DNA from: Methylomonas sp. AM2-LC
GTDB lineage: Bacteria > Pseudomonadota > Gammaproteobacteria > Methylococcales > Methylomonadaceae
Direction of reading: 5' to 3'
Length of the DNA stretch: 64,000 bases
Assembly: GCF_039904985.1 (NCBI RefSeq)
Contig: NZ_CP157005.1
Span: 3,491,501 to 3,555,500, forward strand
The notes beneath the pieces were generated by a model. That model was not told where the DNA came from and searched no databases. It saw only the letters and a list, made by a program, of their open reading frames with translations. Positions within the stretch are counted from its first letter, which is position 1, and every line of letters starts with the position of its first letter. A program made the translations under genes and the position numbers. Positions 18,382-27,968 of the stretch are shown piece by piece.

Positions 18382-18930
18382 TTATTTATGCTCTGGATAA
18401 CTAATGTAGTCGGAAGTGGTATTTTCTTGTATTTGGGAAGTTTGATAATCTTTGCATATTGAATTTTCAATCTGCAGGTTATTTGAATTGAGTAGGTACA
18501 GGTAACCGTTTTGAGTATAGGCATCGTAATGTTGCCCTGCTACAACGCTGAAATTGATTTGACATAATTTGTGATTGGCATCAACTAGATAAGGTGTATT
18601 GCAAATTTTATGTTCATCAATATATTCTTTTCCTTTGGCATCTTTATGCTCAGACTTAGTCACACTGCATCGGCTATAACCAATTTGTTGCTGATAAAAT
18701 ATCTGGTCACTTTTTGAACTTACTCTGACCTTTCCGGGCAATACCTCCACTGTTTTGAAAAAATGCATATCTTCGTCAGCAACCTTAATTTCATCACTCC
18801 ATCTTGTCTGGAACCAATCCACATTAATTGTCGCCAATTGCTCTATGGGTACTTCAGGACCAAAGTAGGCTTTGGTAGTGCATCCCATCAGTAATAAAAC
18901 AGAAACAAAAATTAAATATTGATACATCAT
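18382..18930 (-). CDS. Small lipoprotein of unknown function
   Basis: A 182-residue protein with a lipoprotein signal (LIFVSVLLLMGC; lipidated Cys at 17). The mature part is polar with six further cysteines, two in YSRCSVTKS and HKICNTPY and others in HKLCQINFS and SICKDYQ, suggesting disulfides in the periplasm. The family is not recognised. It is last in a same-strand series with the S41-like and patatin-like genes (60 bases after the S41-like stop), so it may share their envelope job. Confidence 0.7.
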   Translation of the reverse strand: MMYQYLIFVSVLLLMGCTTKAYFGPEVPIEQLATINVDWFQTRWSDEIKVADEDMHFFKTVEVLPGKVRVSSKSDQIFYQQQIGYSRCSVTKSEHKDAKGKEYIDEHKICNTPYLVDANHKLCQINFSVVAGQHYDAYTQNGYLYLLNSNNLQIENSICKDYQTSQIQENTTSDYISYPEHK

Positions 18931-18990
18931 GTAAGTTATTTTCTATCGAATACCGGACTGTTTACGCGTAGACAATGTATATTTTTCTTA

Positions 18991-20409
18991 TTACTTCTCA
19001 AGTAATTTTTGTATAGCAGTTTGCCATACTACATCATTCGTCATGCTAAAAAGTTTAGTTTCACTTGGACATGCATTCCATATTTCATCAGGTGTTTGAT
19101 ATTGTTGAGTATTAAGCATGATTGGTTTCGTATCATTTATGCAAATATCCGGCACTATTCCAAAGTGACTCAGGGTATTACCATTTGAACGAATAGCCAC
19201 TGCCGTCACCAGATTAACTGCAACACCATCTATATAGGGCAATACCGTTGAAATCATATTCAACCCTTGTGTTGTTGTGCCAATCAAGGTAGCTCGATGT
19301 TGATCTCGAAGAGCTGCTGCAAATATTTCTGCACCTTCGCCAGTCTGACCATTGACCAATACAACCAACTTTAGATTGGCTGGCACATCTGAGTTATTGA
19401 TAGATGCCATGAAGCGCATAGTTTGCGTAGATAATCTACCGCGTATTTCTACGATTAAACCATTATCCAAAAATTGGTCTGCAACATTGATGACCGAGCG
19501 TAATTCACCACCACCATTATCACGGATATCGATAATTAAACCGTTTAAAGGACCATTATTACTATGAGTTAACTCTGAAAGTTGCTGTTCAAGCAAAGTT
19601 TTTGTCGATGAATCAAACTTGGCTATGCGAACATAGCCGTTACCATTAGGCTTAAGGCTAGCTTCTACAGCCGGGTAATTTAAAACTACGCGGGTTATCA
19701 AAACCTGTTTCTGTATGCCATCCCGTTCAATGGTTAAATTTACCGGTGAATCTACAACACCTTGCAATAGATCCACGACTGTTTCAAGTTTAAATCCTTG
19801 CAGATCTCGATTATCAATTTTAAGTAATCGATCGCCTCTTAGCAGGCCATACTTTTGTGCTGGAGAATCTTTTAGTATTGAAGAAACAATAAACTCATCA
19901 CGCATCATCTGTATGACGACGCCAATTCCTGCCGTGATAAGCGGGTTGGAGTTTGTGTTTAACAGTTTTATTTGGGGATAAAAAAAATTGACAATGCCCT
20001 GTATCGCCCCAACTTGAATTTCCATTATATGTTGTGGATTATTATCACATAAATAATAAAAGGCATCTCTTAAGTCTGTTAACGAATCACCCGCATAATT
20101 CGAGATGTCAACTTTGACAGGTAAGTTTATGTCCGACATACCTTTTAGAGCAGCTTTGGTCAGTAAGCGTATATCTAATGGTTTAATGAATGTTGAATGA
20201 ATACTAGTAACTAAGTTTTTAACTTCGTCGTATTTTGGCTGGTTAATATTGTAGTTATTTTCGTAACGAACCGCTTTGGAGCCCGATATCGTGCTACAGG
20301 AAAGCGTTGCAGTCGTCAGTAAGATAAAAATACTAACTTGCAAACAATCTCTGAATCGCGAAATTACAATCGCTGCTGGTGTGGTTAAACGCAATTTAAG
20401 TTTTATCAA
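18991..20409 (-). CDS. S41 (C-terminal processing protease) family protein lacking catalytic Ser and Lys
   Basis: A 472-residue envelope protein: a hydrophobic export segment to about residue 38, an N-terminal region (55-150), a PDZ domain (about 155-240; GIGVVIQMM, DSPAQKYGLLRGDRLLKIDN), and the S41 core (VRIAKFDSS, LIIDIRDNGGGELRSVINVADQFL). In active members such as E. coli Prc the pattern is SASASE with a Lys about 25 residues later in FGKG. Here the aligned stretch is TGEGAEIFAAALRDQHRA then TTTQGLN: Glu358 replaces the Ser and Leu383 replaces the Lys. The fold is retained but proteolysis by the Ser/Lys dyad is not expected, so it is a probable pseudoprotease, perhaps a PDZ scaffold. It sits 200 bases downstream of the patatin-like gene. 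Confidence 0.85.
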   Translation of the reverse strand: MIKLKLRLTTPAAIVISRFRDCLQVSIFILLTTATLSCSTISGSKAVRYENNYNINQPKYDEVKNLVTSIHSTFIKPLDIRLLTKAALKGMSDINLPVKVDISNYAGDSLTDLRDAFYYLCDNNPQHIMEIQVGAIQGIVNFFYPQIKLLNTNSNPLITAGIGVVIQMMRDEFIVSSILKDSPAQKYGLLRGDRLLKIDNRDLQGFKLETVVDLLQGVVDSPVNLTIERDGIQKQVLITRVVLNYPAVEASLKPNGNGYVRIAKFDSSTKTLLEQQLSELTHSNNGPLNGLIIDIRDNGGGELRSVINVADQFLDNGLIVEIRGRLSTQTMRFMASINNSDVPANLKLVVLVNGQTGEGAEIFAAALRDQHRATLIGTTTQGLNMISTVLPYIDGVAVNLVTAVAIRSNGNTLSHFGIVPDICINDTKPIMLNTQQYQTPDEIWNACPSETKLFSMTNDVVWQTAIQKLLEK

Positions 20410-20609
20410 AGTTAAAAGAAGTAGGCATTAATTTATAAAAAATACGTGGATACGCTGCCTACAAAAAATTACTAGCGACTCTATCGCTAGAACGTTTTGA
20501 ATTGAGCGATACAGTAACACTAACAGATGGAAAGCCACTATTATAAGTTAGTGTTTGAGTATTTAGCATTAAAAACAAGTAAACTAAAATATTTAGATGA
20601 ATCTGGATA
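20410..20609. other. Gap between patatin-like and S41-like genes
   Basis: 200 bases with no supported gene. An out-of-frame minus-strand 65-codon frame crosses it and is judged a shadow. It is long enough to hold a separate promoter for the S41-like gene. Confidence 0.35.
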
Positions 20610-22031
20610 TTATTTCGACAAAGACTCTGCATATTTTTGGTAAACGGCAGATTCACCTAGCAAACGCCCTGCAATCCCTCTTAGTGCATCTATCTGTGAT
20701 GCTGGGAGAGAAAACGTGGTTGGAATCATTTCAAACTCTTTGTGCTCTGCGGGGTTGGCTAGAAGATCAAAACCAATGTAGATAAAATCGAGTTCAGGAA
20801 TACTAGGCGCTGGAGTTGACAGCTTTGCATTTGGACAATGCAACTGGATTTGATTTTGGCAAGCTGAATAACTAATTTTCTCCTTACTCCAGGTATCAAA
20901 AGCGTTTCGAAGCGATTGTGTGGTTTCAAAAGAAAAGTTATCCATAGGTACGTTGGCGACCACGGATAATACATCAATGACACTGGGTGGTGTCTGCGAT
21001 AAATCATAATCTAAATCAGGTTGATTTTTAGCATCAACAGAGATTACCAATAGTTTTTTGATAGCCCCATTGTTGACTTTTTGAAACAGGTTTATTTCAG
21101 TATCATTAGTAATAAGGGCCTGAAGCGGGCCTCTTAAACCAATATTATCGGCAATACCGCCATCTAACAAATGGATATAGGGTCTTTTGTTACTATCTTG
21201 ATAAGTTTTGAATACCTCAGCATTTTTATAGCGACTAAGATTATTCAGCAAATCATGCTCTGCTTGAGCAATCCAGCCGGGTGGCTTGTAATTACAAGTA
21301 CCCGCATGATTATCCAACGTCATGGGTGGAAAAGCGACAGGGAAATTGGATGAAGCTGCAACGGCACGTGCTAACGGAAAAGCATCTAAATCATCGCACA
21401 TTGGATCAAATTGCGATTGCTGAAAAGTAAAGCGAGCTCCTTGAGTCATATCCGTGGCATTGATCATCAAAAAGGGTTTTTTGTTTTGTTTAGCCAAATC
21501 GGCATAACTACGCCGCTGAAATATTTCCGTATCGTATAAGTCTGCTGCTAAATCGATACGGCTATAATCTGGAGATGCCAGACGGAACCAGTTGCTGGGA
21601 TAAAATAGTTTTGTAACTAATTCGCCCTCAATATCCCGATAGAGAAAGTCTTTGAGAAATCCAGGCTCATTTTTTTCTTTAAATATGGCATCACCAAAAG
21701 CTGCGTAATAGCCTGCCGTAAAACTACCTCCCGAAACAGATGAAATGATATCCACTTCATTTAAAAGATTTGTTTGTCTGCCTTCCCATACTATGGGGGT
21801 ATTTCGCAATTTTTCTAAAACACCATAGGACAAAGCGGCGGCTCGGGTACCACCCCCAGAAAAAGTAAGGATAACAAACAGACTATCGCTGTTTTGCGTA
21901 TCATTAATAAGTTTGTAGCGATACCCCTTGCTGAGATTGTAAGCAGCAACTGTCGATGTGGGTGGATAACTGGCACAACCTGATAATAGGCATACGAACA
22001 AAAAAAACCAAAAATTTACTATTGTGCGCAT
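20610..22031 (-). CDS. Patatin-like phospholipase lipoprotein
   Basis: A 473-residue predicted lipid acyl hydrolase. The lipobox LLSGC puts lipidated Cys at residue 19. The patatin fold signature is complete: oxyanion loop FSGGGTRAAA (58-67), nucleophile Ser100 in SSVSGGSFTAGYYA, and catalytic Asp290 in LLDGGIADNIGLRGP. Fatty acyl esters of phospholipids in the outer membrane are the likely substrates. It is 8 bases after a small PEGA-like gene and precedes the S41-like pseudoprotease on the same strand. The membrane anchor and context suggest a role in lipid remodelling or envelope quality control; the real substrate is unknown. Confidence 0.9.
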   Translation of the reverse strand: MRTIVNFWFFLFVCLLSGCASYPPTSTVAAYNLSKGYRYKLINDTQNSDSLFVILTFSGGGTRAAALSYGVLEKLRNTPIVWEGRQTNLLNEVDIISSVSGGSFTAGYYAAFGDAIFKEKNEPGFLKDFLYRDIEGELVTKLFYPSNWFRLASPDYSRIDLAADLYDTEIFQRRSYADLAKQNKKPFLMINATDMTQGARFTFQQSQFDPMCDDLDAFPLARAVAASSNFPVAFPPMTLDNHAGTCNYKPPGWIAQAEHDLLNNLSRYKNAEVFKTYQDSNKRPYIHLLDGGIADNIGLRGPLQALITNDTEINLFQKVNNGAIKKLLVISVDAKNQPDLDYDLSQTPPSVIDVLSVVANVPMDNFSFETTQSLRNAFDTWSKEKISYSACQNQIQLHCPNAKLSTPAPSIPELDFIYIGFDLLANPAEHKEFEMIPTTFSLPASQIDALRGIAGRLLGESAVYQKYAESLSK

Positions 22032-22039
22032 GGCTTAAC

Positions 22040-22246
22040 CTACTGAAATTTGACAATGAATGGCGCTAGAGATGTCGTTCCTTGAATGTTTACAGTCACA
22101 GAAAGTGGTTGATAATTCTGTGGATTAGACAGCGAAAATATGTGATGCCCAGCCCCAATATTTAAGGTTTCGTTGGTTTGGCCTAATTCTTCACCATCAG
22201 CCAGCACTGTTCTGTCTTCTTTAAAGCTAACAATTACAAATTCCAT
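22040..22246 (-). CDS. Small PEGA-like protein
   Basis: A short protein of 68 residues from ATG 22244-22246: strands with VSFKEDRTVLADGEELGQTNE, then GAGHHIFSLSNPQNYQPLSV. The pattern of a residue-DGE-x-hydrophobic turn followed by GxHxFSL resembles a single PEGA-type beta-sandwich. The longer frame to 22420 has no signal and codon content typical of non-coding AT-rich DNA, so the short start is chosen. It is tightly linked to the patatin-like gene (8 bases), so the two probably share a transcript. Function unknown. Confidence 0.65.
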   Translation of the reverse strand: MEFVIVSFKEDRTVLADGEELGQTNETLNIGAGHHIFSLSNPQNYQPLSVTVNIQGTTSLAPFIVKFQ

Positions 22247-23023
22247 AATTTCTGCTCTGTAAATTTGATGAATTGAGACAAATCTATTAAAAATAGTAAC
22301 CATAGTCAATAAAATATTAGTACTAGTACTAGCAGACACGAATACAGGAAACTTAAAAGAATTAAGGGTAATTTTCCAAATATAATTATGTTTTAACCTA
22401 GAATCGACAATTGATAGCAACCGAGATGTGCCATTTTCAGTCTACCTTACCAAATTGGTGCTCATCCCCTACCACAAGTAATCAGTTGAGCTGAAAACTG
22501 TATTTAGCTACTTTTAATGTCAGCTTAAATCAATAGATGAATGTTCTAACGTTGTAAATAATGCAATGTTATCTATACTATAAACTGAAATTCATGTGGT
22601 AATTGACTATTACCTTGGTTCAACAGCCTAATTTCGCTGTTAACCCGATGAAAAGGCGAGTAAGCAGAACACTAAATCTGTTGGACAAACAAGATCTTTT
22701 ACACAGTTAGTAAAGAAAAACCAGATAAAGTGATTTGTAGTGATTTGGCGTAATACGCGCTTAGTTCGTACCAAAAGCGCGACTACCTTAGAAACCACTG
22801 AAATGTTTACTTCATCTTAAATACAGATCAAACAGGCTTAAAGTCAAAGTGAAAAGTCGTCAAGAAATACTGCACAGCTCTGTTCCGGCACAGCAAACTC
22901 TTCTAGAAAACATTATGCTTTAAAAAGCCAAAACCCATATTACTTCAATAACTTAATAAAAAACTATTAACTTTGATACTAGATACAAATAAACTCAATA
23001 TTTGAAACAAATAGGATAGTGAA
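22247..23023. other. Long divergent intergenic region
   Basis: 777 bases between the patatin-like operon and a chemotaxis receptor. It holds the promoters of both. No coding frame, RNA gene or strong inverted repeat can be supported. An imperfect ACTAGTACTAG palindrome near 22320 is short. Confidence 0.4.
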
Positions 23024-24604
23024 ATGAATTTTAAGGCAAAACTTAAATTACTTAGCATAGTAACCTTGGTAGGTTTATGCTTGGTTGCCAGTATTACTGC
23101 AATAGGATTACATTTAATATCAGACGCAAATGAGACTGTCAATCGTAGAAACACTTATGTGATTGATTTACTTGAAATTAAAGCAAGCGCAGTTTCAACG
23201 ATAATGTTAGATCCAACTTCAGCGGAAACAAAAACTGTATTCACTGAAGCAGAACAAAGTATTAACCAGCATTCTGATTCTGTCCTGAAACTTATCAAAA
23301 GAACTGAAGTTAAAGAGGAGTTAAAACAAATTTTAGCGTTATGGACACTGTATGATCAACACTCTCAAGTGTTAATAACACTAGCGGTGACTGACCCTGT
23401 TAGTGCTAATCAAAAGCTGATACCTTTATATAATCAGGAATTTAAACCATTTCAGGTAAAATTAGATCAATTTATTAGCGTACGTCGGCAAGAGGCAAGC
23501 CAAGCCATAGAGCAAGCCAAGCAGATATCTACCAAGATTTACTGGGGTATTTCCTTATTATTAATTTTTGTCACTTTAGCCAATTTATGGGTTGTTTTAA
23601 ATCTTTCCAGATCGTTGCGGAATGGTTTGCTGGGTATTCAACAAAAACTTTTGCCCTTAAAAAATGGTGACCTAAAACAAAGACTACCCACCCACACGAA
23701 AGATGAATTAAGTGAAATTAGTAGTGGTGTTAATGAATTTATCAGCGAATTTGCACGGATTGTAGAAACAGTTAGAAATGATGCTAATCAACTTTCAGTT
23801 GCGGCAAACGAACTAGCCATTGATGCGCAACAAGTATTAATCAGTTCAAACCAACAAAGTAATGCAACCGCCTCTGTAGCAGCTACAGTTGAAGAATTTA
23901 CCGTGAGTATCGACAGTGTATCCAATCACGCTTCTGAAGCTGAACATGACGCGGAACACTACGGTGAACTTTCACGTCAAGGTGGTTCTGATGTTAAAAA
24001 TGCAGTCGCAGAAATTCAAAGAATTGAACAAGCAGTCAATAATGCGGTAGAAAAAATGCACACCTTAGGTCAACAAGCTCATGAAATTAGCAGCATTGTT
24101 GAAGTTATCAAAAATGTGGCAGATCAAACCAATTTATTGGCATTAAATGCTGCAATCGAAGCTGCACGAGCGGGGGAGTCTGGGCGTGGCTTTTCTGTGG
24201 TTGCTGATGAAGTGCGTAATTTGGCAGAACGGACCTCAAAATCGGCTTTGGAAATCACCACTATGATTTCGGGTATTCAGCAAAATACTGATAAAGCATC
24301 TAGCGTTATGCAACAAGGTAATGAACGAGTAATCGTAGGGGTAAAACAAGCGGAATTAGCCGTTCACTCCATGCAACAAATTGATGAGAACACACAAAAC
24401 GTGATGAACTCCATTAACTATATTTCTTCCGCACTAAAGGAACAGCGCATTGCAGGTAATGAAATTGCTAAAAATGTAGGATACATATCGCAAATTACTG
24501 AAAAAAACTGTGCAGCTGTTTCTCATGTCTCGTTGTCAGCAGCCCGTTTAAATAAGCTAGCAACAGAATTGAACAATGAGATGGCTAAATTTAATCTTAA
24601 TTGA
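23024..24604 (+). CDS. Methyl-accepting chemotaxis protein
   Basis: A 526-residue receptor: TM1 at about 9-30, a four-helix-bundle-like periplasmic sensor (31-170), TM2 at about 172-192, a HAMP domain (195-247), and a cytoplasmic signalling tip with the conserved [19 protein letters not shown] followed by [17 protein letters not shown] (about 365-405). No C-terminal NWETF-type pentapeptide is present, so CheR/CheB would bind differently. AGGATAGTGAA precedes ATG 23024. It is a single gene, followed by tRNA-Val; no che genes are near. The ligand is unknown. Confidence 0.95.
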   Translation: MNFKAKLKLLSIVTLVGLCLVASITAIGLHLISDANETVNRRNTYVIDLLEIKASAVSTIMLDPTSAETKTVFTEAEQSINQHSDSVLKLIKRTEVKEELKQILALWTLYDQHSQVLITLAVTDPVSANQKLIPLYNQEFKPFQVKLDQFISVRRQEASQAIEQAKQISTKIYWGISLLLIFVTLANLWVVLNLSRSLRNGLLGIQQKLLPLKNGDLKQRLPTHTKDELSEISSGVNEFISEFARIVETVRNDANQLSVAANELAIDAQQVLISSNQQSNATASVAATVEEFTVSIDSVSNHASEAEHDAEHYGELSRQGGSDVKNAVAEIQRIEQAVNNAVEKMHTLGQQAHEISSIVEVIKNVADQTNLLALNAAIEAARAGESGRGFSVVADEVRNLAERTSKSALEITTMISGIQQNTDKASSVMQQGNERVIVGVKQAELAVHSMQQIDENTQNVMNSINYISSALKEQRIAGNEIAKNVGYISQITEKNCAAVSHVSLSAARLNKLATELNNEMAKFNLN

Positions 24605-24688
24605 GGCAGGCAGTTAATTGGTCATTCTGACGCTGAAAAAAAGCAGATTTGAATTTCCAGCCAAACCATAAAATGTTTCTGCAAAATC

Positions 24689-24764
24689 TGGTGGGTGCTG
24701 AGGGGTTCGAACCCCCGACCCTCGCCTTGTAAGGGCGATGCTCTCCCAGCTGAGCTAAGCACCC
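24689..24764 (-). tRNA. tRNA-Val (anticodon TAC)
   Basis: A complete cloverleaf on the minus strand. The acceptor strand GGGTGCT pairs with AGCACCC, D-arm TAGCTCAGC, anticodon TAC exactly at positions 34-36, T-loop TTCGAAC, discriminator A and an encoded CCA end (24689-24691). Total is 76 bases with CCA. It decodes GTA/GTG valine codons. It lies between the chemotaxis gene and the Cpx-like kinase. Confidence 0.97.
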
Positions 24765-24949
24765 GATTTGCAGCCGACTATTTTAAACAATACAAATTTA
24801 ATATGCAACGGGTAATTGTCAATTGATGTGTAAAAAAACTTCTATTAAGACAAAAAATAGCCATACTAATTGTCTTTATAATCAGTCAGGATTCTACGGC
24901 AATCCAAGCTGACGGAATAAATACTGACCCGTGTCTAAAATTAAGTTAT

Positions 24950-26428
24950 CTAAGCAAATACAATTTCCATAGCCACCTGCAATCCCCCTTCGGGACGATT
25001 AGTTGCCTTTATTTTTCCTTCATGAACTAATAAGGCTTGTTGGGCAATGGCCAATCCTAAGCCTATGCCATCTGGTTTTTTAGATGAGTGACTACGATAA
25101 AATGGCTGAAAAATTTCTGTTAAATCCTGTTCGGGAACGCCAGATCCTTGATCCTCAATAAGCAGTCGCCAACATCGGCTTTTACTATCGAAATTGGACT
25201 TTAAGCAGACTTCGCCGCCTGCTTTACAGTGTTGCACGGCATTGCGTAACACATTTTCGATGGCTCGATGCAATAACTCGCCCCAAGCAGTCACCATTAT
25301 TTCCTCTGTTCCTTCAGCACAAATATGCACTTGACGCAGCTCCGCTTCGAAACGTACATCGGCGACAATATCATCCAACAGCGCGCCTAAATCGAACTCT
25401 TGCTTATCTCCACCCGAAATTCCCGCTTCCAAACGCGACAAAACCAATAATTCGCCCACTAGATCGCTGATACGCTGTGCTTCACGTTCGATACGTACCA
25501 AACTGGTTTGCAATTTATCGGGTTGTTGTTGCACCAATCCAATTGCAGCCTGTATCCGAGCGAGTGGTGAACGCAATTCATGAGAAACGTCATGCAACAA
25601 GCGCTGTTGAGCATTGAGCAAGCTATATATTTTTTCTGCCATCCGATCAAAATCGTGACCGAGAGCAGACAGTTCGTCGCGGCGCTTACCCATAGCATCG
25701 GCAACGCGCACCTTTAGATTACCTGCAGCAAGACTGGCAATGGCAAGGCGTAGCTGGCGAATGGGCTTGGCAAAATACCAAGCCAGAGCAAAGCTGAATA
25801 CTAAACTAGCAACAATGCCTGATAAAATGGGCAGCAGTGGTGATGGTGGTCCGGGTGGTCGGTGGGCAAACTTTTGGTGGGCATCCCTGTTAAAATCATT
25901 TTGCGGAGGATGATCGGGCATATCATGATCGAACATTCCAGGACCGGGCATTTCAGGCCCTGGCAAATCATGACCCATCTGTCCAGAATTAGGCCTATCG
26001 TGATTAGGCATTGGTACAAACAATAGATAACGATGACCATCAGAAGCAGAAAGTATACGAAAAGCATCGGGATTATTACCCTCTAAATACAAACTGCGAG
26101 CCTGTTGCAGAGTTTCTGCTGCTAAATTTCGTTCCAGAATCTCGTGATCTTCATCGTCTACCGCATAGACAGGCGGAACATGCGAGGCACGCAATTTATC
26201 TAAAAATCTGCGTAACTCTAAAATACCACCATATTGATGAGCTTGTTCCGCAACTTGCAACATGGCAGCAGCATGTATAATGTCTATCTCTGGGTGATGT
26301 GTACCACCTGTTGCATCGTTGCCAGCTTCAACCTGATGCCTTAACCAAACAGTGGTGCCAACGCCGATACCAGCCAATAATAAAGCCAACCAGAATGCCA
26401 GAAAAAACTTCCAGAATAATCTACCCAT
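24950..26428 (-). CDS. Cpx-like sensor histidine kinase with His/Met/Pro-rich periplasmic segment
   Basis: A 492-residue inner-membrane kinase. TM1 is at about 8-29, the periplasmic sensor at 30-198, TM2 at 200-220, then HAMP (220-272), HisKA (LLHDVSHELRSPL, phospho-His in SHELR), and HATPase (NVLRNAVQHCKAGG, IEDQGSGV, DGIGLGLAIAQQAL). The stretch at residues 138-198 is unlike CpxA. It contains eight His, seven Met and many Pro in repeated PNHD/PGPEM/FDHDM/PDHPP clusters right before TM2. Such clusters often bind copper, nickel or other soft metals. It is preceded by its response regulator (3 bases), divergent from a Spy/CpxP-type chaperone. The protein probably senses envelope stress, possibly metal-linked. 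Confidence 0.92.
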   Translation of the reverse strand: MGRLFWKFFLAFWLALLLAGIGVGTTVWLRHQVEAGNDATGGTHHPEIDIIHAAAMLQVAEQAHQYGGILELRRFLDKLRASHVPPVYAVDDEDHEILERNLAAETLQQARSLYLEGNNPDAFRILSASDGHRYLLFVPMPNHDRPNSGQMGHDLPGPEMPGPGMFDHDMPDHPPQNDFNRDAHQKFAHRPPGPPSPLLPILSGIVASLVFSFALAWYFAKPIRQLRLAIASLAAGNLKVRVADAMGKRRDELSALGHDFDRMAEKIYSLLNAQQRLLHDVSHELRSPLARIQAAIGLVQQQPDKLQTSLVRIEREAQRISDLVGELLVLSRLEAGISGGDKQEFDLGALLDDIVADVRFEAELRQVHICAEGTEEIMVTAWGELLHRAIENVLRNAVQHCKAGGEVCLKSNFDSKSRCWRLLIEDQGSGVPEQDLTEIFQPFYRSHSSKKPDGIGLGLAIAQQALLVHEGKIKATNRPEGGLQVAMEIVFA

Positions 26429-26431
26429 ACT

Positions 26432-27118
26432 TTACTCTTTAACCAATTGATAGCCCTGTCCACGCACGGTTTGTATGTAAGAGCGGCCATCAGCTTGCTG
26501 GCCTAATTTCTGCCGAATACTGCTCATGTGTACATCAATGCTTCTGTCGTAACGTGCCAAAGGACGTCCCAAACTTTTTTCAGACAATTCCTGTTTAGTG
26601 ACAACGCTTCCAACATTTTGAGCCAAGGTTTCCAGCAAATTAAATTCTGTACTGGTTAATTCTATATCTTTGTCAAACCAGGCGGCTTTGCGTTTTTCGC
26701 TCCAGATTTTCAGCGGACCGGCTATCACCAACCGCTCTATGGTAGTGCTACTTAGTGTACCTGTACGTTTGATGATGGCACGGATACGCGCAACCAGCTC
26801 TCTGGGTGTGCAAGGTTTCGGAACATAATCGTCTGCACCAGATTCAAGACCAATAATCTTGTCTACATCATCGCCTTTGGCGGTAAACATCAGCACGGGG
26901 ATATGGCTGTGCTGACGTATTTTATTTAACACTTCAGTGCCTTTCATATCCGGCAGCATAATATCCAGCATGACCAATTCGTAATTGCCGGATAAGGCTA
27001 ATTGCAGACCGACTTGGCCTAAGTGGCTAAAATCGACTTGGAAACCTTCTTGCTGTAAATAATCTTTGAATAACTCAACCAATTCTACGTCATCATCAAT
27101 CATTAAAATTTTTGTCAC
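26432..27118 (-). CDS. CpxR/OmpR-family response regulator
   Basis: A 228-residue regulator with receiver domain (acidic MIDDD at 6-10, phosphoacceptor Asp52 in LVMLDIMLPDMKG, switch Lys in DDYVPKPC) and C-terminal winged-helix domain (from about 130, with LTSTEFNLLETLAQ, SIDVHMSSIRQKLGQ, and a final VRGQGYQLV). The open frame extends to a TTG at 27172, and ATG 27148 is possible, but GTG 27116-27118 is chosen since AAGGT lies 8 bases upstream and the length then matches CpxR. It partners the kinase 3 bases downstream. An exact CpxR-type box lies upstream (27192-27206), so it is probably autoregulated. Confidence 0.92.
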   Translation of the reverse strand: MTKILMIDDDVELVELFKDYLQQEGFQVDFSHLGQVGLQLALSGNYELVMLDIMLPDMKGTEVLNKIRQHSHIPVLMFTAKGDDVDKIIGLESGADDYVPKPCTPRELVARIRAIIKRTGTLSSTTIERLVIAGPLKIWSEKRKAAWFDKDIELTSTEFNLLETLAQNVGSVVTKQELSEKSLGRPLARYDRSIDVHMSSIRQKLGQQADGRSYIQTVRGQGYQLVKE

Positions 27119-27191
27119 GGTCAGTACCTTATTATATAGATAAGGCATGATACCGCCATCTAGAACCGACAACCAGAGGCTAAAGCCAAGT

Positions 27192-27206
27192 TTTACCTAA
27201 GTTTAC
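27192..27206 (-). promoter_or_regulatory. CpxR-type box upstream of the two-component and Spy-like genes
   Basis: The minus strand reads GTAAA-CTTAG-GTAAA, an exact match to the enterobacterial CpxR consensus (GTAAA-N5-GTAAA). It sits between the divergent regulator (start 27118) and Spy-like gene (ATG 27305). A CATAAT -10 candidate lies at 27240-27245, which puts the box centre about 53 bases upstream of the predicted start of the Spy-like transcript. Confidence 0.8.
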
Positions 27207-27304
27207 ATTTCAATAACAGCACTTTACATTTACGCAGCGCATAATTTAATCACCGGAATCAAACAGGTTTCGTTATGTTTCATTGTTCAAATTGGAGATT
27301 ATTT

Positions 27305-27769
27305 ATGCGTAAAACATTATTAATATTAACCTTGTTAGCACCAGGTTTGGCATTGGCTGAACCTCCCATACAAGGGGAGCCACCTTTTGGTGACTTTCGG
27401 CCAAATCATCACGGACCTGACGGCGGAGACAAAGAGCATTTGCCCGGATTTTTGCAAGGCATCGACTTATCTACCCAACAAAAAACAGACATTAAAAATC
27501 TGTTTCAAAACAATCGCACCAACTTCGATTCAAAACGGGAAGAGGACAAAAAAGTGGCCATTGATTTACACCGCTTAAGTTTCTCTAATGATTTTAACGA
27601 TAAAAATATGCAAGTATTGCTAGAGAAAGCTGCAAGTGCGCATAAGGAAATGATACTGCAAAAAGCCACTCTGGATAATTCGATTTACAAACTATTGACT
27701 GCGGAACAACAGCAGAAAGTACAGAAGAATTTAGCGCAAAATGACGGTGGATTTGGACGCGGTCAGTAA
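27305..27769 (+). CDS. Spy/CpxP family periplasmic chaperone-like protein
   Basis: Periplasmic small helical protein of 154 residues from ATG 27305; the frame opens at 27275, but M(R)KTLLIL is a typical signal peptide start, with cleavage after ALALA. The mature N-terminus is Pro/Gly/His-rich (PPIQGEPPFGDFRPNHHGPDGG). The helical core has LSTQQKTDIKNLF and LTAEQQQKVQKN, the LTxxQ-type repeats of the Spy/CpxP family. CpxP restrains the CpxA sensor and Spy assists folding; here it is divergent from the Cpx-like genes with the CpxR box between, so it is very probably a target and perhaps a feedback inhibitor. High-confidence family, inferred role. Confidence 0.9.
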   Translation: MRKTLLILTLLAPGLALAEPPIQGEPPFGDFRPNHHGPDGGDKEHLPGFLQGIDLSTQQKTDIKNLFQNNRTNFDSKREEDKKVAIDLHRLSFSNDFNDKNMQVLLEKAASAHKEMILQKATLDNSIYKLLTAEQQQKVQKNLAQNDGGFGRGQ

Positions 27770-27844
27770 TTAATGACGAGGGCATTGGCAAAGGATTGCC
27801 GATACATTAATGTATTCTACACACCAACTATTTATGTCATCCAA

Positions 27845-27892
27845 TTTTCCGCCTTTTATTCTAGGAGTGGACGCCGAACGAACGGCGGAAAA
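27845..27892. repeat. Inverted repeat after the Spy-like gene
   Basis: Arms TTTTCCGCC (27845-27853) and GGCGGAAAA (27884-27892) are perfect reverse complements 30 bases apart. It follows the Spy-like stop by 75 bases; no T-run follows, so a terminator role is unsure. Confidence 0.5.
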
Positions 27893-27968
27893 TGGTTAGC
27901 ATTATTTCTCACCCACTCTAAATGACAATTAACACGCTACGCAAAATCTAAATAGTTAAATTAAAACT

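Noticed and set aside
22247..22420. Longer start for the PEGA-like gene
   Set aside because: The added 58 residues look like translated non-coding AT-rich DNA, with no signal peptide.
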